Positions 26,938-37,081 are shown, counted from the first letter of the stretch. The stretch is 64,000 bases of DNA from Candidatus Gallacutalibacter stercoravium (GCA_018716975.1 DVJE01000017.1:1-64000); one strand, 5' to 3'. The notes: generated from the sequence alone by a model not told the origin. A program made the numbers and translations.

Positions 26938-29031
26938 ATGAAACTGTTTACTCCAAAAGCAAAATGGATATGGTGCGGCAGCAACCAAACGCCCAACGAT
27001 AGGGTGCTGTTTTATAAAACCTTTGCCTTAGATGTTCCTCCGGCGCACTGCGCCTGCTATATTGCCGCCGACACAAAATACTGGCTTTTTGTCAACAACC
27101 GGCTTGTTGTGTATGAGGGCGGGTTATTCCGCGAAAGCTTGCCCGGCTGCGGATATGTAGACCAGGTGGATCTCGGCCCCTTCCTTGTTTCAGGGCAAAA
27201 CGAAATCTGCGCCCTGGTTTGGTATTACGGCAATCAAGGGCGCAACAATATCGACAGTACCCAAGCGGGTTTCTTGCTGGAATGCGAGCCATTAAAGCTG
27301 TTTAGCGGCAGTTCCTTCCTTGCTTTGCGGCCCGCCGCGTTTGTAGCTTCCGACGGTAGCCAACCCTCTTATCTGTACGGCGGATATGACACCGCCTACG
27401 ACGCCCGCTTAGAACAGTTCCATGTTTCACCACAGCTGACCCTTTCTTTATCCGGTTGCGTCAACCAATTCTCCCCCGCTATAGAGTACCCCAACCAATG
27501 CTGGGGAGAGCTGTATGAACGCCCCATTCCTCCCATCCGTTTCGGACAAAAACAGGCAGCCCCGCTGCGCCAAACCGGCCCTACCGGCTGGCAGGCCCAG
27601 TTGCCCCACGCCATGACCTTTTCGCCCTATCTGGAGGTAAACGCCCAGGGCGGCGAAAAAATAACCCTTTACACCGATCGCTACCTGGTAAACGGCGGAC
27701 CGGGGGATACCCACCACCAATACCGTGGGCACAAGCTGCAATACATCTGTAAAAAGGGGCGCAACTGTTTTCTCTCGCTCTTCTATCTGTATGGGGAACA
27801 GGTGTACGTCACGGCGGATCAGCCGGTGGAGCTGCAAGAAATCGGTTATTTAAAAACCGGCTATGATGCCGATATCTTAGGCAGCTTTTCATGCAACTGC
27901 CCTGTTACCAACCGGTTGGTTGAAAAGGCGGCCAGAACCCTGTACGTTTGCATGCGCGACAATTATATGGATTGCCCCGACCGGGAACGGGGCCAGTGGA
28001 TTGGGGACGTTTCAGTGCAAGCCGCCCAAACAGGATACCTGCTAAGCCCTAGTGCTCACCAATTAACAAAAAAATGTATTCATGACTTTATCTTCCTGCG
28101 GGAGGGCGACGTGCTAATGGGCAATGTTCCCGGCACCTGCCGGGGAGAGCTGCCCTCCCAAAGCCTGAACGCCATCAGCCAGCTGGGCTTGGTGGCCGAA
28201 TATTACCGCTTTACCGGCGACAAAGAAGCGCTGGATTGGGTTTTGGAGCCCGCTGTGCGCTATTTAAAACTGTGGCACATGGAAGATAATGGGCTGGTTG
28301 GCCATCGGGAAGGCGGCTGGGGTTGGTTTGACCATCTTTATAATATCGACAAGCCGGTGCTGGAAAATTGCTGGTATTACTCCGCTCTATGCTTTTTGCA
28401 AGAGGTTGCCGTGGTTGTGAACCAACATGCCCATGATGATTTTTTACAGCAACGGGCCGCTTCCATCGCCGCCAATTTTGAGCACGCCTTTTGGCGCGGA
28501 GGCTATTATGCCTCGGATCAAACCGTAGACGATCGGGCCAACGCCATGGCGGTGCTGGCGGGGCTGTGCCCCAAAGAGCACTACCCCCAAATACGGGAAG
28601 TATTGCTGGGCGTATTCAACGCCACAACCTATATGGAAAACTATGTGCTTACCGCCCTGTGCCGCATGGGATATATCGCCGACGCTTACCGCCGGATGAT
28701 CTCACGCTATTATCCGCTGGCCGTCAACGAGAACACCACCTTGTGGGAGGATTTCTTTTTGTTGGGCACAAAAAACCACGCCTGGAGCGGCGCGCCCGCC
28801 ACCATCGCTTTTCGCTATTTTATGGGCATTCGCATGGAAAACGGGCCAGATCATATTAAAATAGCCCCCTGCCAGGGGCTGTTTGCCCACATGACATGCA
28901 CCATTCCCGGCAAAAACGGGATGATACGGCTGGACTACGACGATGGCACCCAAACCCTTACCATCCACAATACATCCCAAAGCCAAATTACAGTGGAGGG
29001 CTGCCGCGCCGTTTATGCCGCTAACGAATAA
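26938..29031 (+). CDS. alpha-L-rhamnosidase-like protein (GH78 family)
   Basis: The 697-residue protein has an N-terminal beta-sandwich (WIWCGSN... YIAADTKYWLFVNNRLV) and an (alpha/alpha)6 catalytic domain. The GH78 hallmark DCPDRERGQWIGD is at about residue 345, and further motifs WGWFDH and TLWEDF provide the expected acidic positions. It is cytoplasmic, having no signal peptide. Together with its neighbour it could release deoxysugars such as rhamnose or fucose from plant or host glycans. It is slightly shorter than many GH78 enzymes. Confidence 0.87.
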   Translation: MKLFTPKAKWIWCGSNQTPNDRVLFYKTFALDVPPAHCACYIAADTKYWLFVNNRLVVYEGGLFRESLPGCGYVDQVDLGPFLVSGQNEICALVWYYGNQGRNNIDSTQAGFLLECEPLKLFSGSSFLALRPAAFVASDGSQPSYLYGGYDTAYDARLEQFHVSPQLTLSLSGCVNQFSPAIEYPNQCWGELYERPIPPIRFGQKQAAPLRQTGPTGWQAQLPHAMTFSPYLEVNAQGGEKITLYTDRYLVNGGPGDTHHQYRGHKLQYICKKGRNCFLSLFYLYGEQVYVTADQPVELQEIGYLKTGYDADILGSFSCNCPVTNRLVEKAARTLYVCMRDNYMDCPDRERGQWIGDVSVQAAQTGYLLSPSAHQLTKKCIHDFIFLREGDVLMGNVPGTCRGELPSQSLNAISQLGLVAEYYRFTGDKEALDWVLEPAVRYLKLWHMEDNGLVGHREGGWGWFDHLYNIDKPVLENCWYYSALCFLQEVAVVVNQHAHDDFLQQRAASIAANFEHAFWRGGYYASDQTVDDRANAMAVLAGLCPKEHYPQIREVLLGVFNATTYMENYVLTALCRMGYIADAYRRMISRYYPLAVNENTTLWEDFFLLGTKNHAWSGAPATIAFRYFMGIRMENGPDHIKIAPCQGLFAHMTCTIPGKNGMIRLDYDDGTQTLTIHNTSQSQITVEGCRAVYAANE

Positions 29032-29113
29032 CAAACCGCCGCCCCATGCCTCCCCGACCAAAAGGTGCAAGCCTGTTTTTTACAACAATCCAATAAGAAA
29101 GGGGTACCAGACC

Positions 29114-30448
29114 ATGCTGTTACAGAATGCACGGGTGAAATCCGGCTGTTCTGGCAGGGGCAGCCTACTAAAAAAGCAAATTGCCTTAAAACGCCGGGCG
29201 ATGTTAGCGGCGTTTCTGGCCGCCTGCCTGTTGCTTTGCGGCTGTACGGCTCAGGACAGTGTTGGAGCTGAAAGCGGCGCCTCTCTGCCGGCGGCAAATT
29301 CCACCCAGCCCCTTTCCTCTTCACCGGCGGCCTCATCCCAAACCTCTTCCGTTCCGGTATCCGCCTCCTCTGACGAGGCCTCACAAACGCAAGACCCCGA
29401 ACAGCCGCAAAGGCAGCCCGCTGTTTCGGATACATCCACACCGGAGGAACCGGACGAAATCGCCTTACTTTTGGAGACGATGAGTCTGGAAGAAAAAGTG
29501 GGGCAAATGTTCTTTGTGCGCTGCCCAGAAGAGGGAGCCGCCGCCGTCAGCCAATATCAATTTGGCGGATATTTGCTTTTTGGCAGGGATTTTGAAGGCA
29601 AAACCCCGCAGCAAGTTTCCGCCGACATTCAAAGCTACCAACAAAACGCCAGGCTACCCCTGTTTATCGGTGTGGACGAAGAAGGGGGCACGGTCAACCG
29701 CATAAGCACCAATCCCAACTTCCGTTCTTCCCCCTTTTTATCCCCCAGGCAACTTTATGCCCAGGGCGGCATGGAGTTGCTTCAGAGCAACGCGCAGGAG
29801 CAATGCAATTTGTTGGCCTCCGTGGGGGTAAACGTAAATTTTGCGCCGGTGTGCGATATTGCGCAAAATCCAGCCGACTTTATGTATGACCGTTCTTTAG
29901 GGCAAGACGCGCAAACCACCGCTGACTTTGTGCGCATGACGGTGGAGGTGTACCGTCAAAACAAAATGGGTTCGGTGCTCAAGCACTTTCCCGGATACGG
30001 CGACAATGCCGACACCCACACCGGCATTGCATACGACAGCAGAAGCCTCAGCGCCCTGCGAGAAAAGGATTGGATTCCCTTTGCCGCAGGAATACAAGCG
30101 GGCGCGCCCTGCGTTTTGGTATCTCATAACATTGTAAGCGCCGTGGATAAAGATATGCCCGCCTCCCTCTCCCCAGCGGTGCACAATCTGCTGCGCCAAG
30201 AGCTGGGGTTTAACGGCGTTATTATCACCGACGATCTTTCTATGGGGGCGATTCAGGAATATACCGGCGCATCTGCGGCCGCTGTGTTGGCGGTAAAGGC
30301 GGGCAACGATTTGCTGTGCTGCACCGATTATGAAACCCAGCTGCCGGCGGTGGTTGCGGCGGTGCAAAGCGGTGAAATCAGTGAGGAGCAGATAAACACC
30401 TCTGTTGCCCGCATTTTACAATGGAAACAATCCCTTGGCCTGCTGTAG
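29114..30448 (+). CDS. GH3 beta-N-acetylhexosaminidase-like lipoprotein
   Basis: This protein of 444 residues starts at ATG 29114 with AAGAAAGGGG upstream. Residues about 29-45 form a lipoprotein signal ending LLLCGC, so the mature protein is probably lipid-anchored. A Ser/Pro/Glu-rich linker leads to a GH3 catalytic domain. Motifs are EEKVGQMFFVR, GVDEEGGTVNR, KHFPGYGDNADTHTG (the NagZ-type acid/base loop) and IITDDLSMGAI with the nucleophile Asp. NagZ-type enzymes cut GlcNAc-anhydroMurNAc or GlcNAc-MurNAc in wall recycling; in Gram-positives the enzyme is secreted. It could also be a glucosidase, but the NagZ loop argues for hexosaminidase. Confidence 0.88.
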   Translation: MLLQNARVKSGCSGRGSLLKKQIALKRRAMLAAFLAACLLLCGCTAQDSVGAESGASLPAANSTQPLSSSPAASSQTSSVPVSASSDEASQTQDPEQPQRQPAVSDTSTPEEPDEIALLLETMSLEEKVGQMFFVRCPEEGAAAVSQYQFGGYLLFGRDFEGKTPQQVSADIQSYQQNARLPLFIGVDEEGGTVNRISTNPNFRSSPFLSPRQLYAQGGMELLQSNAQEQCNLLASVGVNVNFAPVCDIAQNPADFMYDRSLGQDAQTTADFVRMTVEVYRQNKMGSVLKHFPGYGDNADTHTGIAYDSRSLSALREKDWIPFAAGIQAGAPCVLVSHNIVSAVDKDMPASLSPAVHNLLRQELGFNGVIITDDLSMGAIQEYTGASAAAVLAVKAGNDLLCCTDYETQLPAVVAAVQSGEISEEQINTSVARILQWKQSLGLL

Positions 30449-30480
30449 CTATAAAAGGAGCGGCTGCCTTTACAGACGTA

Positions 30481-30520
30481 AAAGCCCTTTCGCCGTGTAA
30501 CACAAGCGAAAGGGCTTTTT
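30481..30520. terminator. terminator between convergent genes
   Basis: Arms AAAGCCCTTTCGC / GCGAAAGGGCTTT (30481-30493, 30506-30518) are perfect, with a 12-base loop and T6 after the 3' arm. The A run on the left also suits the opposite strand. Confidence 0.9.
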
Positions 30521-30661
30521 TGCGGTTCTAACGATTATTTATACTTTTCAGCATATAAAGCGCAACGGCGCAAAACATCTTTTTTTAAACAGACAGTAAG
30601 CTTTCACATGCCGTTGCGGCATAAGGGCATAAGGCGCCCATCCTTTCAAATAGCGGGGGCA

Positions 30662-32737
30662 TCAAGTATAAAACAAAATATCGCCGTAAGCGGGGAAGGG
30701 CCAATATTCTTTGCCCACCAGCATTTCCAACTCATCAGCCACTGCGCGCGCTTTTTCCATAGCGGGCAGCACTGCGTCGCAATAATACCGCGCCGCCGGC
30801 TGTGCACCCTCCGGCGCGCCGGCCACCGCTGTTTCTAAATCCTGCTGCAAAGCAATAAGAGAAGCTGTTTTGCTGGTTACTTTTTGCACAATATCGGCTT
30901 CCGCAGGGGCGTCAATACCAATGGATTTTTTGGTGGCCACTGTTTGCGCCACTGCGCTAGAATAGGCGATACAGGCGGGTACAATCTGCTTTTTCATCAT
31001 ATCCAGCATGGTCATGGCCTCAATATGCAGCGTCTTGGCGTATTCATCCAGAGAAATTTCTTCTCGAGACTGCATCTCTTGCTTGGTATACACCCCGTGG
31101 CAGCCAAACAGCTGCACGTTCTTTTCGTCGGTATAATGGGGCAAAGCGTCCGGTGTGGCGCGCAGGTTTAACAAGCCCCGCTTCTCCGCCTCGGCGGGCC
31201 AATCGGCGCCGTAACCATTGCCGTTGAAAATGATATTTTGGTGATCCTTCAGCTCGCGACGGATCAAGGCGGTTAGAGCTTTGTCAAAATCGGCGGCCTG
31301 CTCCAGCTCATCGGCGAATAGCCGCAGCTCCTCTGCCACAGCGGTGTTGAGCATAATGTTGGTGCAGGCAATGTTAAAGGAAGAACCCGGCATACGAAAC
31401 TCAAATTTATTGCCTGTAAATGCAAAGGGCGAGGTGCGGTTTCGATCGGAATTATCCACCGGAATGGGCGGCAGCACCGACACGCCGATATCCATGCTGT
31501 TTTTGGCCGGATCCTTATAATCTTCGCCGGAGACCAACGCGTCTACCACCGCGCCCAATTCATCCCCTATATACATCGAAACAATGGCGGGCGGCGCCTC
31601 GTTGGCGCCCAAACGGTGATCATTGCCCGCGCTGGCCACCGAAATGCGCAGCAGATCCTGATATTCGTCCACCGCCTTAATAACGGCAGTTAAAAACAGC
31701 AAAAACTGTGCGTTGGAAGAGGGCGTCTTGCCCGGCTCCAGCAAATTTTCACCCTCATCGGTAGAAATGGACCAGTTGTTGTGTTTACCGGAGCCATTCA
31801 CACCCTCAAACGGTTTCTCATGCAGCAAGCATACAAAGCCGTGCCTATCGGCCACTTTCTTCATGACCTCCATGGCCAGCTGGTTGTGGTCGGTGGCGAT
31901 ATTGGTGGTAGAAAAGATAGGCGCCATCTCGTGCTGGCTGGGGGCCACCTCATTGTGTTCGGTTTTAGAGCAAATACCCAGCTTCCACAACTCGTCGTCC
32001 AAATCCTCCATAAACGCCTTCACGCGGGGGCGGATGGAACCGAAATAATGATCCTCCATCTCCTGTCCCTTAGGCGCGGGGTGTCCGAACAAGGTGCGCC
32101 CGGTCAGAATCAGATCGGGCCGTTTGGCGTAATCCTCTTTATTGATTAAAAAGTATTCCTGCTCCGGCCCCACGGTGGTGGTTACCCGCTTCACTTCTTT
32201 GCCGAAAAGGCGCAACACCCGGCAAGCCTGCTTGTTGATGGCGTCCATCGAGCGCAGCAAGGGGGTCTTTTTATCCAATACCTCGCCGGTATAGGAGCAA
32301 AAAGCGGTGGGGATGCACAGGGTTTTGTCTTTAATAAAAGCAAAAGAGGTGGGATCCCAAGCGGTGTAGCCCCTTGCCTCAAAGGTGGCTCGCAGGCCGC
32401 CGGAGGGGAAGGAGGAAGCATCCGGCTCCCCTTTGATAAGCTCTTTGCCCGAAAACTCCATGATAACCGATCCGTCCGGGCAGGGTGAAATAAAGGAGTC
32501 GTGCTTTTCCGCTGTAATCCCCGTCATGGGCTGAAACCAGTGGGTAAAATGGGTGGCTCCCTTGCTCACCGCCCAATCTTTCATGGCGGCGGCCACCACG
32601 TTGGCAATGGCGGGATCCAAAGCCGTGCCCTCTTTCATCGTTTTATGTAAAGCTTTAAAAACATCCTTGGGCAGCCGTTCTTTCATCACGGCTTCATTAA
32701 ATACCATACTGCCGAATAACTCCGGTACTCTATTCAT
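30662..32737 (-). CDS. glnN: glutamine synthetase type III
   Basis: GlnN makes glutamine from glutamate, ammonia and ATP. The 691-residue length and motifs [37 protein letters not shown] and [21 protein letters not shown] are those of the large GSIII family, hexamer-ring enzymes found in Clostridia and Bacteroidetes. The start at 32737 (MNRVPELFG) has GGGAGAG upstream. It lies 87 bases after asnA and shares its promoter region, which carries a leader terminator. The whole block around it is for ammonia assimilation. Confidence 0.96.
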   Translation of the reverse strand: MNRVPELFGSMVFNEAVMKERLPKDVFKALHKTMKEGTALDPAIANVVAAAMKDWAVSKGATHFTHWFQPMTGITAEKHDSFISPCPDGSVIMEFSGKELIKGEPDASSFPSGGLRATFEARGYTAWDPTSFAFIKDKTLCIPTAFCSYTGEVLDKKTPLLRSMDAINKQACRVLRLFGKEVKRVTTTVGPEQEYFLINKEDYAKRPDLILTGRTLFGHPAPKGQEMEDHYFGSIRPRVKAFMEDLDDELWKLGICSKTEHNEVAPSQHEMAPIFSTTNIATDHNQLAMEVMKKVADRHGFVCLLHEKPFEGVNGSGKHNNWSISTDEGENLLEPGKTPSSNAQFLLFLTAVIKAVDEYQDLLRISVASAGNDHRLGANEAPPAIVSMYIGDELGAVVDALVSGEDYKDPAKNSMDIGVSVLPPIPVDNSDRNRTSPFAFTGNKFEFRMPGSSFNIACTNIMLNTAVAEELRLFADELEQAADFDKALTALIRRELKDHQNIIFNGNGYGADWPAEAEKRGLLNLRATPDALPHYTDEKNVQLFGCHGVYTKQEMQSREEISLDEYAKTLHIEAMTMLDMMKKQIVPACIAYSSAVAQTVATKKSIGIDAPAEADIVQKVTSKTASLIALQQDLETAVAGAPEGAQPAARYYCDAVLPAMEKARAVADELEMLVGKEYWPFPAYGDILFYT

Positions 32738-32824
32738 GCAAAACTCTCCCATCCGGCGGCACACCCGGCCTAATTTTATACAAATGCCGCAATCTGCCGC
32801 AATTTTTGTCTTTGCTGTGAAAAC

Positions 32825-33832
32825 TTACAGTAGCACAATGCCCGCTTGTTTGCAGGCCTGCTGGGTCGCTTCATCCCACAGTGAAACCTGAACCTCGCCA
32901 ATATGCGCCTTGCCCAACAGCAGCATGCACAAACGGGATTGCCCAATGCCGCCGCCCATGGTCAAAGGCAGGGTGCCGTCTAAAATCATCTGATGAAAGG
33001 CGAAGGCCTTTCTTCCCTCACAGCCGGCCTCTACCAGCTGAGATTCCAGGGAATCCGCGTCCACCCGTATGCCCATAGACGACACCTCAAACGCGCAGCC
33101 CAGCACGTCGCTCCAAAATACGATATCGCCGTTTAGCTTCCAATCGTCGTAATCCGGCGCGCGGCCGTCGTGCTTTTGGCCGGATTTGAGCAACCCGCCG
33201 ATTTCCATAATAAAGGCGGTGTGGTGCTCCTTTAGGTAAACATTTTCCCTCTCTTTCGGGGGCAAATCGGGGTAAAGATCCTCCAACTCCTGGGTGGTGA
33301 TAAAGGAAACTTCCCGCTCCAGGCTTACCGGGATCATGGGGAATTGTTCCTTTAACTTTTCTAAGGTATCACAAACCGCGCCCACAATACGGCACACCGT
33401 TTCTTTTAAAAAAGCTTTGCTTCGCTGCTCGCGGGTGATAATCTTTTCCCAATCCCACTGATCTACATAAACCGAATGCAGGTTATCCAACTCCTCATCC
33501 CGGCGGATGGCGTTCATATCGGTATACAGTCCCTCCCCTACCGGGAAGCCGTACTGGTGCAAGGCGTAGCGCTTCCATTTTGCTAGGGAGTGCACAACCT
33601 GCGCCTCAATTCCCAGCTCGGGAATATCAAAAGATACCGGGCGTTCCACGCCGTTTAGATCGTCGTTGACGCCGGTGGCGGGATCAACAAACAAGGGCGC
33701 CGTCACCCGCTTGAGGTTCAAAGCTTCCGACAGATTTTTTTGAAAAGTCCCTTTTATAAGGCCGATGGCGTCCTGGGTCTGATACAGGCTGAGTACCGGC
33801 CGGTATTCTTTCGGAATCATCACTTTGCTCAT
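32825..33832 (-). CDS. asnA: aspartate--ammonia ligase
   Basis: AsnA makes asparagine from aspartate and free ammonia with ATP. The start ATG at 33832 (MSKVMIPKEY) follows GAAAGGGAGAAA. Motifs include VTAPLFVDPATGVNDDLNG, VHSLAKWKR, GLYTDMNAIRRDE, SVYVDQWDWEK and the C-terminal GGGIGQSRLCMLLL, all of the class II tRNA-synthetase-like AsnA fold. About 335 residues is normal. It heads the asnA-glnN unit, divergent from the glutamate synthase operon, and its leader contains a terminator and an alternative hairpin. Confidence 0.96.
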   Translation of the reverse strand: MSKVMIPKEYRPVLSLYQTQDAIGLIKGTFQKNLSEALNLKRVTAPLFVDPATGVNDDLNGVERPVSFDIPELGIEAQVVHSLAKWKRYALHQYGFPVGEGLYTDMNAIRRDEELDNLHSVYVDQWDWEKIITREQRSKAFLKETVCRIVGAVCDTLEKLKEQFPMIPVSLEREVSFITTQELEDLYPDLPPKERENVYLKEHHTAFIMEIGGLLKSGQKHDGRAPDYDDWKLNGDIVFWSDVLGCAFEVSSMGIRVDADSLESQLVEAGCEGRKAFAFHQMILDGTLPLTMGGGIGQSRLCMLLLGKAHIGEVQVSLWDEATQQACKQAGIVLL

Positions 33833-34004
33833 GGTGCTTTCTCCCTTTCTGCATTTAGGATAATAATAGGCCATTCTTATATACAAAAGCGCCCATGGCG
33901 CAATTGCAAACCAAATGCACTTTCGCACGCCCGTTTTTTCTCTGCGCTCTGCGCCGCCCTACGGCGGGGAAATGTTTGTAGATGGGCTGCAAAAAATAAA
34001 AAAG

Positions 34005-34042
34005 AAAGGCACTGCGGCTAGCTTGCCGCAGCACCTTTGCTG
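34005..34042 (-). promoter_or_regulatory. asnA-glnN leader attenuator
   Basis: On the minus strand a terminator of 14-bp arms (34038-34025, 34018-34005, two G-U pairs) with loop AAGCTA is followed by CTTTTTTATTTTTT. It starts only about ten bases after the transcription start. The short hairpin CAGC-AAAGGT-GCTG at 34042-34029 overlaps the terminator 5' arm and cannot coexist with it. The pattern recurs in the two other nitrogen leaders of this window. Confidence 0.75.
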
Positions 34043-34053
34043 TGTATGCCTTT

Positions 34054-34082
34054 ATTATACGTAGGCTCTTCTTTTTTGTCAA
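34054..34082 (-). promoter_or_regulatory. asnA-glnN promoter
   Basis: TTGACA (34082-34077), a 17-base spacer and TATAAT (34059-34054) on the minus strand are a perfect sigma-A consensus. A strong promoter followed at once by a terminator suggests control by antitermination. Confidence 0.9.
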
Positions 34083-34191
34083 GAGGAATTGCAGGATATT
34101 TTTTCTTTGTGTCATTGCATCTGTATAAACCTCTTGTGTTTTTTTGAAATTTTGCATATTTTGCCAATAATCAATTTTTTAATGAAAGATA

Positions 34192-34220
34192 TTGACTTTA
34201 AACTTGCAAAACGCTATAAT
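34192..34220 (+). promoter_or_regulatory. glutamate synthase operon promoter
   Basis: TTGACT (34192-34197), a 17-base spacer and TATAAT (34215-34220) form a near-perfect sigma-A promoter. It faces away from the asnA promoter 110 bases to the left. Confidence 0.88.
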
Positions 34221-34229
34221 AAACACCGT

Positions 34230-34290
34230 TGAACGAAGGCGTTCATGAAAGGCTGTGCCGCTAGGCTGCTTTTCATGAACGCCTTTTTTG
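34230..34290 (+). promoter_or_regulatory. glutamate synthase leader attenuator
   Basis: A terminator with 18-bp arms (34236-34253 and 34268-34285, one G-U) and a 14-base loop ends in TTTTTTGTTTG. The hairpin TGAAC-GAAGGC-GTTCA at 34230-34245 uses the same bases as the terminator 5' arm, so the two exclude each other. The arrangement matches the asnA and amt leaders. Confidence 0.78.
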
Positions 34291-34368
34291 TTTGCCGGCA
34301 GAGCCCGGGATGGATGGTGCCCGGCTGCGCCCAGCTTCAACGATTTTGAATTTAGGGAGAATGCTACC

Positions 34369-35463
34369 ATGTTAAGGGAAGGCCAAGTGCGGATACCTTC
34401 GGGATGCGCCGTTTCCGGCATTTTTTCAAAAAGCCGCGAACCCATTTGCGGCAGCGAGATTGTACGTTCCATTGCCGTTATGCACGATCGCAGCAACGGC
34501 CTGGGCGGCGGTTTTGCCGGCTACGGTATTTATCCGGAGTATCATGATTATTATGCGTTTCATGTCTTTTATGACGATTCCGACGCCAAGCAGGCGTGCG
34601 AGCAATTTTTGGAGCGGCATTTCGACGTGATCAACCTGTCGAAAATCCCTACCAAAAAGGTGGCCTCTATTGTAGATGAGCCCTTGATCTGGCGCTACTT
34701 TGTCGCCCCCCTGCCCCACAAGCTTTCTGACAGCCAGCTGAACGAAAAGGAATATGTGGCCCGCTGCGTCATTCGGGTGAACAGCCAAATAAACGGGGCT
34801 TACATATTTTCCAGCGGCAAAGACATGGGGGTGTTTAAAGCAGTAGGGTTTCCCGAAGACGTAGGTGAATTCTACCGCCTGGAGGAATATCAGGGATATT
34901 GCTGGACGGCCCACGGCCGTTATCCCACCAACACCCCCGGCTGGTGGGGCGGCGCCCACCCCTTTGCCATGCTGGATTACTCGATAGTGCACAACGGCGA
35001 AATTTCTTCTTACGACGCCAACCGCCGCTATGTAGAGATGTTCGGCTACCGCTGTAATCTGCTGACCGACACCGAGGTTATCACCTATATTTTCGATTAT
35101 TTGATACGCAAGCAGGGCCTTACCTTGCAGGAGGCCGCTCAGGTGGTGGCCGCGCCGTTTTGGGATACCATCCGCCGCAAGCCCCCGGAGGAGCAGGAAA
35201 GGCTTACCTATTTGCGGGATATCTTTTCTAGCCTGCTGATTACCGGACCCTTCTCCATCCTGTTGGGTTTTGAAGGCGGCTTAATGGCCTTAAACGATAG
35301 GCTCAAGCTGCGATCTATGGTGGCAGCGGAAAAGGGCGACCGTTTTTATGTGGCCAGCGAGGAATGCGCCATCCGGGTTATAGAGCCGCAGTTGGATCGA
35401 ATTTGGGCGCCCAAGGGCGGCGAGCCGGTTATTGTGCGGCTCAACAGCGGGGCCTCTTTATAA
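34369..35463 (+). CDS. glutamate synthase amidotransferase subunit, archaeal type
   Basis: This 364-residue class II glutamine amidotransferase releases ammonia from glutamine for glutamate synthesis. The likely N-terminal nucleophile is Cys13 (PSGCAVSGIF), which would need removal of a short propeptide. Later motifs are WTAHGRYPTN, HPFAMLDYSIVHNGEISSY and the DTEVI segment. The start at 34369 follows AGGGAGA. It is the first gene of an operon in which each domain of classical GltB is a separate gene, as in methanogens and some Clostridia. Confidence 0.9.
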   Translation: MLREGQVRIPSGCAVSGIFSKSREPICGSEIVRSIAVMHDRSNGLGGGFAGYGIYPEYHDYYAFHVFYDDSDAKQACEQFLERHFDVINLSKIPTKKVASIVDEPLIWRYFVAPLPHKLSDSQLNEKEYVARCVIRVNSQINGAYIFSSGKDMGVFKAVGFPEDVGEFYRLEEYQGYCWTAHGRYPTNTPGWWGGAHPFAMLDYSIVHNGEISSYDANRRYVEMFGYRCNLLTDTEVITYIFDYLIRKQGLTLQEAAQVVAAPFWDTIRRKPPEEQERLTYLRDIFSSLLITGPFSILLGFEGGLMALNDRLKLRSMVAAEKGDRFYVASEECAIRVIEPQLDRIWAPKGGEPVIVRLNSGASL

Positions 35464-35531
35464 CGGGCCGACAAGCAGCAGTTATCTTGCCCCGCAACAT
35501 TGAAACATAGATATAAGGAGAGAAAATCTCT

Positions 35532-37037
35532 ATGGCTATACAATATATTTACCCCGAGTTTGAGGTAGTCCGCAATGCGGATCGCTGCATCGGGTGCCGC
35601 GTGTGCGAACGACAGTGCGCCAACGAGGTGCACCGCTTTGATCCCGAAAGCGGGAAAATGATGGCTGATGAAAGTAAATGCGTAAATTGCCACCGGTGTG
35701 TTTCCCTTTGCCCGGTGCGCGCCTTAAAAATTGTTAAGTCGGATCACACCTTCCGGCCTAATTTTAACTGGAGCGGGGACGCCATCAACCAGGTTTACCA
35801 GCAAGCGGGCACCGGCGGCGTGCTGCTGTCCTCCATGGGTAATCCCAACCCTTACCCTATTTATTGGGATAAGCTTTTGATTAACGCCTCCCAGGTGACC
35901 AACCCCTCCATCGATCCTTTGCGGGAACCCATGGAAACCAAAACCTTTTTGGGCAAAAAGACCCCTTGTATCCGCCGCGACGGGCAGGGACGCCTGATTC
36001 CCGAACGCAGCCCCCGGTTGGAGCTCAGCACCCCCATTTTATTTTCCGCTATGAGCTACGGCTCTATTAGCTACAACGCCCACGCCTCTTTGGCCCGGGC
36101 CGCAAAGGCGCTGGGGATCTATTATAATACCGGCGAGGGCGGGCTACATAAGGACTTTTACGAATACGGGCCCAACACCATTGTGCAAGTGGCCTCCGGC
36201 CGTTTCGGCGTGCACAAGGATTATTTAAACACAGGCGCCGCCATTGAAATTAAAATCGGCCAAGGCGCCAAGCCTGGCATCGGCGGCCACCTGCCTGGAG
36301 CCAAAATCGTGGAGGACGTTTCCAAAACCCGTATGATCCCTCAAGGGACAGACGCCATTTCCCCCGCGCCTCATCACGATATTTATTCCATCGAGGATCT
36401 TCGCCAGCTGGTCTTTTCGCTGAAAGAAGCGGTCAATTATGAAAAGCCGGTGATTGTAAAAGTTGCCGCTGTGCACAATATCGCCGCCATCGCCAGCGGT
36501 ATTGCCCGAAGCGGCGCCGATATTATCGCCATTGACGGCTTCCGGGGCGGAACCGGCGCAGCCCCCACCCGCATTCGGGATAACATCGGCATTCCCATTG
36601 AGCTGGCCTTAGCCAGCGTGGATCAACGCCTGCGGGAAGAGGGCATCCGCGGCAATGTTTCCATCGTTGTGGGCGGCAGCATCCGTTCCAGTGCCGATGT
36701 GGTAAAGGCCGTTGCTCTGGGCGCCGACGCTGTTTATATTGGAACAGCCGCCCTTTTGTCCTTAGGTTGCCACCTGTGCCGCAGCTGCCACGCGGGCAAG
36801 TGCAACTGGGGCATCGCTACCCAGCGGCCCGATTTGGTTAAGCGCTTAAACCCCGAAATCGGCACACAGCGGCTTATCAACCTGGTGCACGCATGGACCC
36901 ATGAAATCAAAGAAATGATGGGCGGTATGGGCATCAACTCCATCGAAGCCCTGCGCGGCAACCGCTTGATGCTGCGGGGCGTGGGCCTAAACGACCGGGA
37001 GCTTTCCATTTTGGGCGTTAAGCACGCTGGCGAATAA
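35532..37037 (+). CDS. glutamate synthase FMN domain protein with ferredoxin domain
   Basis: The 501-residue protein carries the synthase reaction: 2-oxoglutarate plus ammonia plus electrons to glutamate. Residues about 15-65 hold two 4Fe-4S motifs, CIGCRVCERQC and CVNCHRCVSLC. The FMN-binding barrel follows, with IDGFRGGTGAAPTR, GADAVYIGTAALL and the 3Fe-4S cysteines in CHLCRSCHAGKC. The N-terminal clusters probably take electrons from the next two gene products. The start ATG follows GGAGAGAAAATCTCT. Its last codons form copy one of a tandem repeat. Confidence 0.93.
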   Translation: MAIQYIYPEFEVVRNADRCIGCRVCERQCANEVHRFDPESGKMMADESKCVNCHRCVSLCPVRALKIVKSDHTFRPNFNWSGDAINQVYQQAGTGGVLLSSMGNPNPYPIYWDKLLINASQVTNPSIDPLREPMETKTFLGKKTPCIRRDGQGRLIPERSPRLELSTPILFSAMSYGSISYNAHASLARAAKALGIYYNTGEGGLHKDFYEYGPNTIVQVASGRFGVHKDYLNTGAAIEIKIGQGAKPGIGGHLPGAKIVEDVSKTRMIPQGTDAISPAPHHDIYSIEDLRQLVFSLKEAVNYEKPVIVKVAAVHNIAAIASGIARSGADIIAIDGFRGGTGAAPTRIRDNIGIPIELALASVDQRLREEGIRGNVSIVVGGSIRSSADVVKAVALGADAVYIGTAALLSLGCHLCRSCHAGKCNWGIATQRPDLVKRLNPEIGTQRLINLVHAWTHEIKEMMGGMGINSIEALRGNRLMLRGVGLNDRELSILGVKHAGE

Positions 37038-37081
37038 GCACGCTGGCGAATCGTACGTCGGCGAATCGTACGCCGGCGAAT
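37020..37081 (+). repeat. 15-16 bp tandem repeat across the synthase stop codon
   Basis: Four units in a row: AAGCACGCTGGCGAAT twice (37020-37051) and then CGTACGTCGGCGAAT and CGTACGCCGGCGAAT. The first copy encodes the last residues KHAGE and the second begins at the stop codon. The rest are non-coding. This looks like slippage or duplication of the gene's 3' end. Confidence 0.9.

Noticed and set aside
26352..26996. 214-residue minus-strand frame opposite the first glycoside hydrolase
   Set aside because: It lies wholly in the shadow of a well-supported gene, lacks a ribosome binding site and has low-complexity composition.
34230..34290. Resemblance of the glutamate synthase leader to the glnA glutamine riboswitch
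   Set aside because: Only the short GTTCAT segment is reminiscent. The three-way junction of that class is absent, and the segment is explained by the terminator arm.
37020..37081. Possible CRISPR-like direct repeats
   Set aside because: The units are contiguous with no spacers and are only 15-16 bp; they are a simple tandem duplication.
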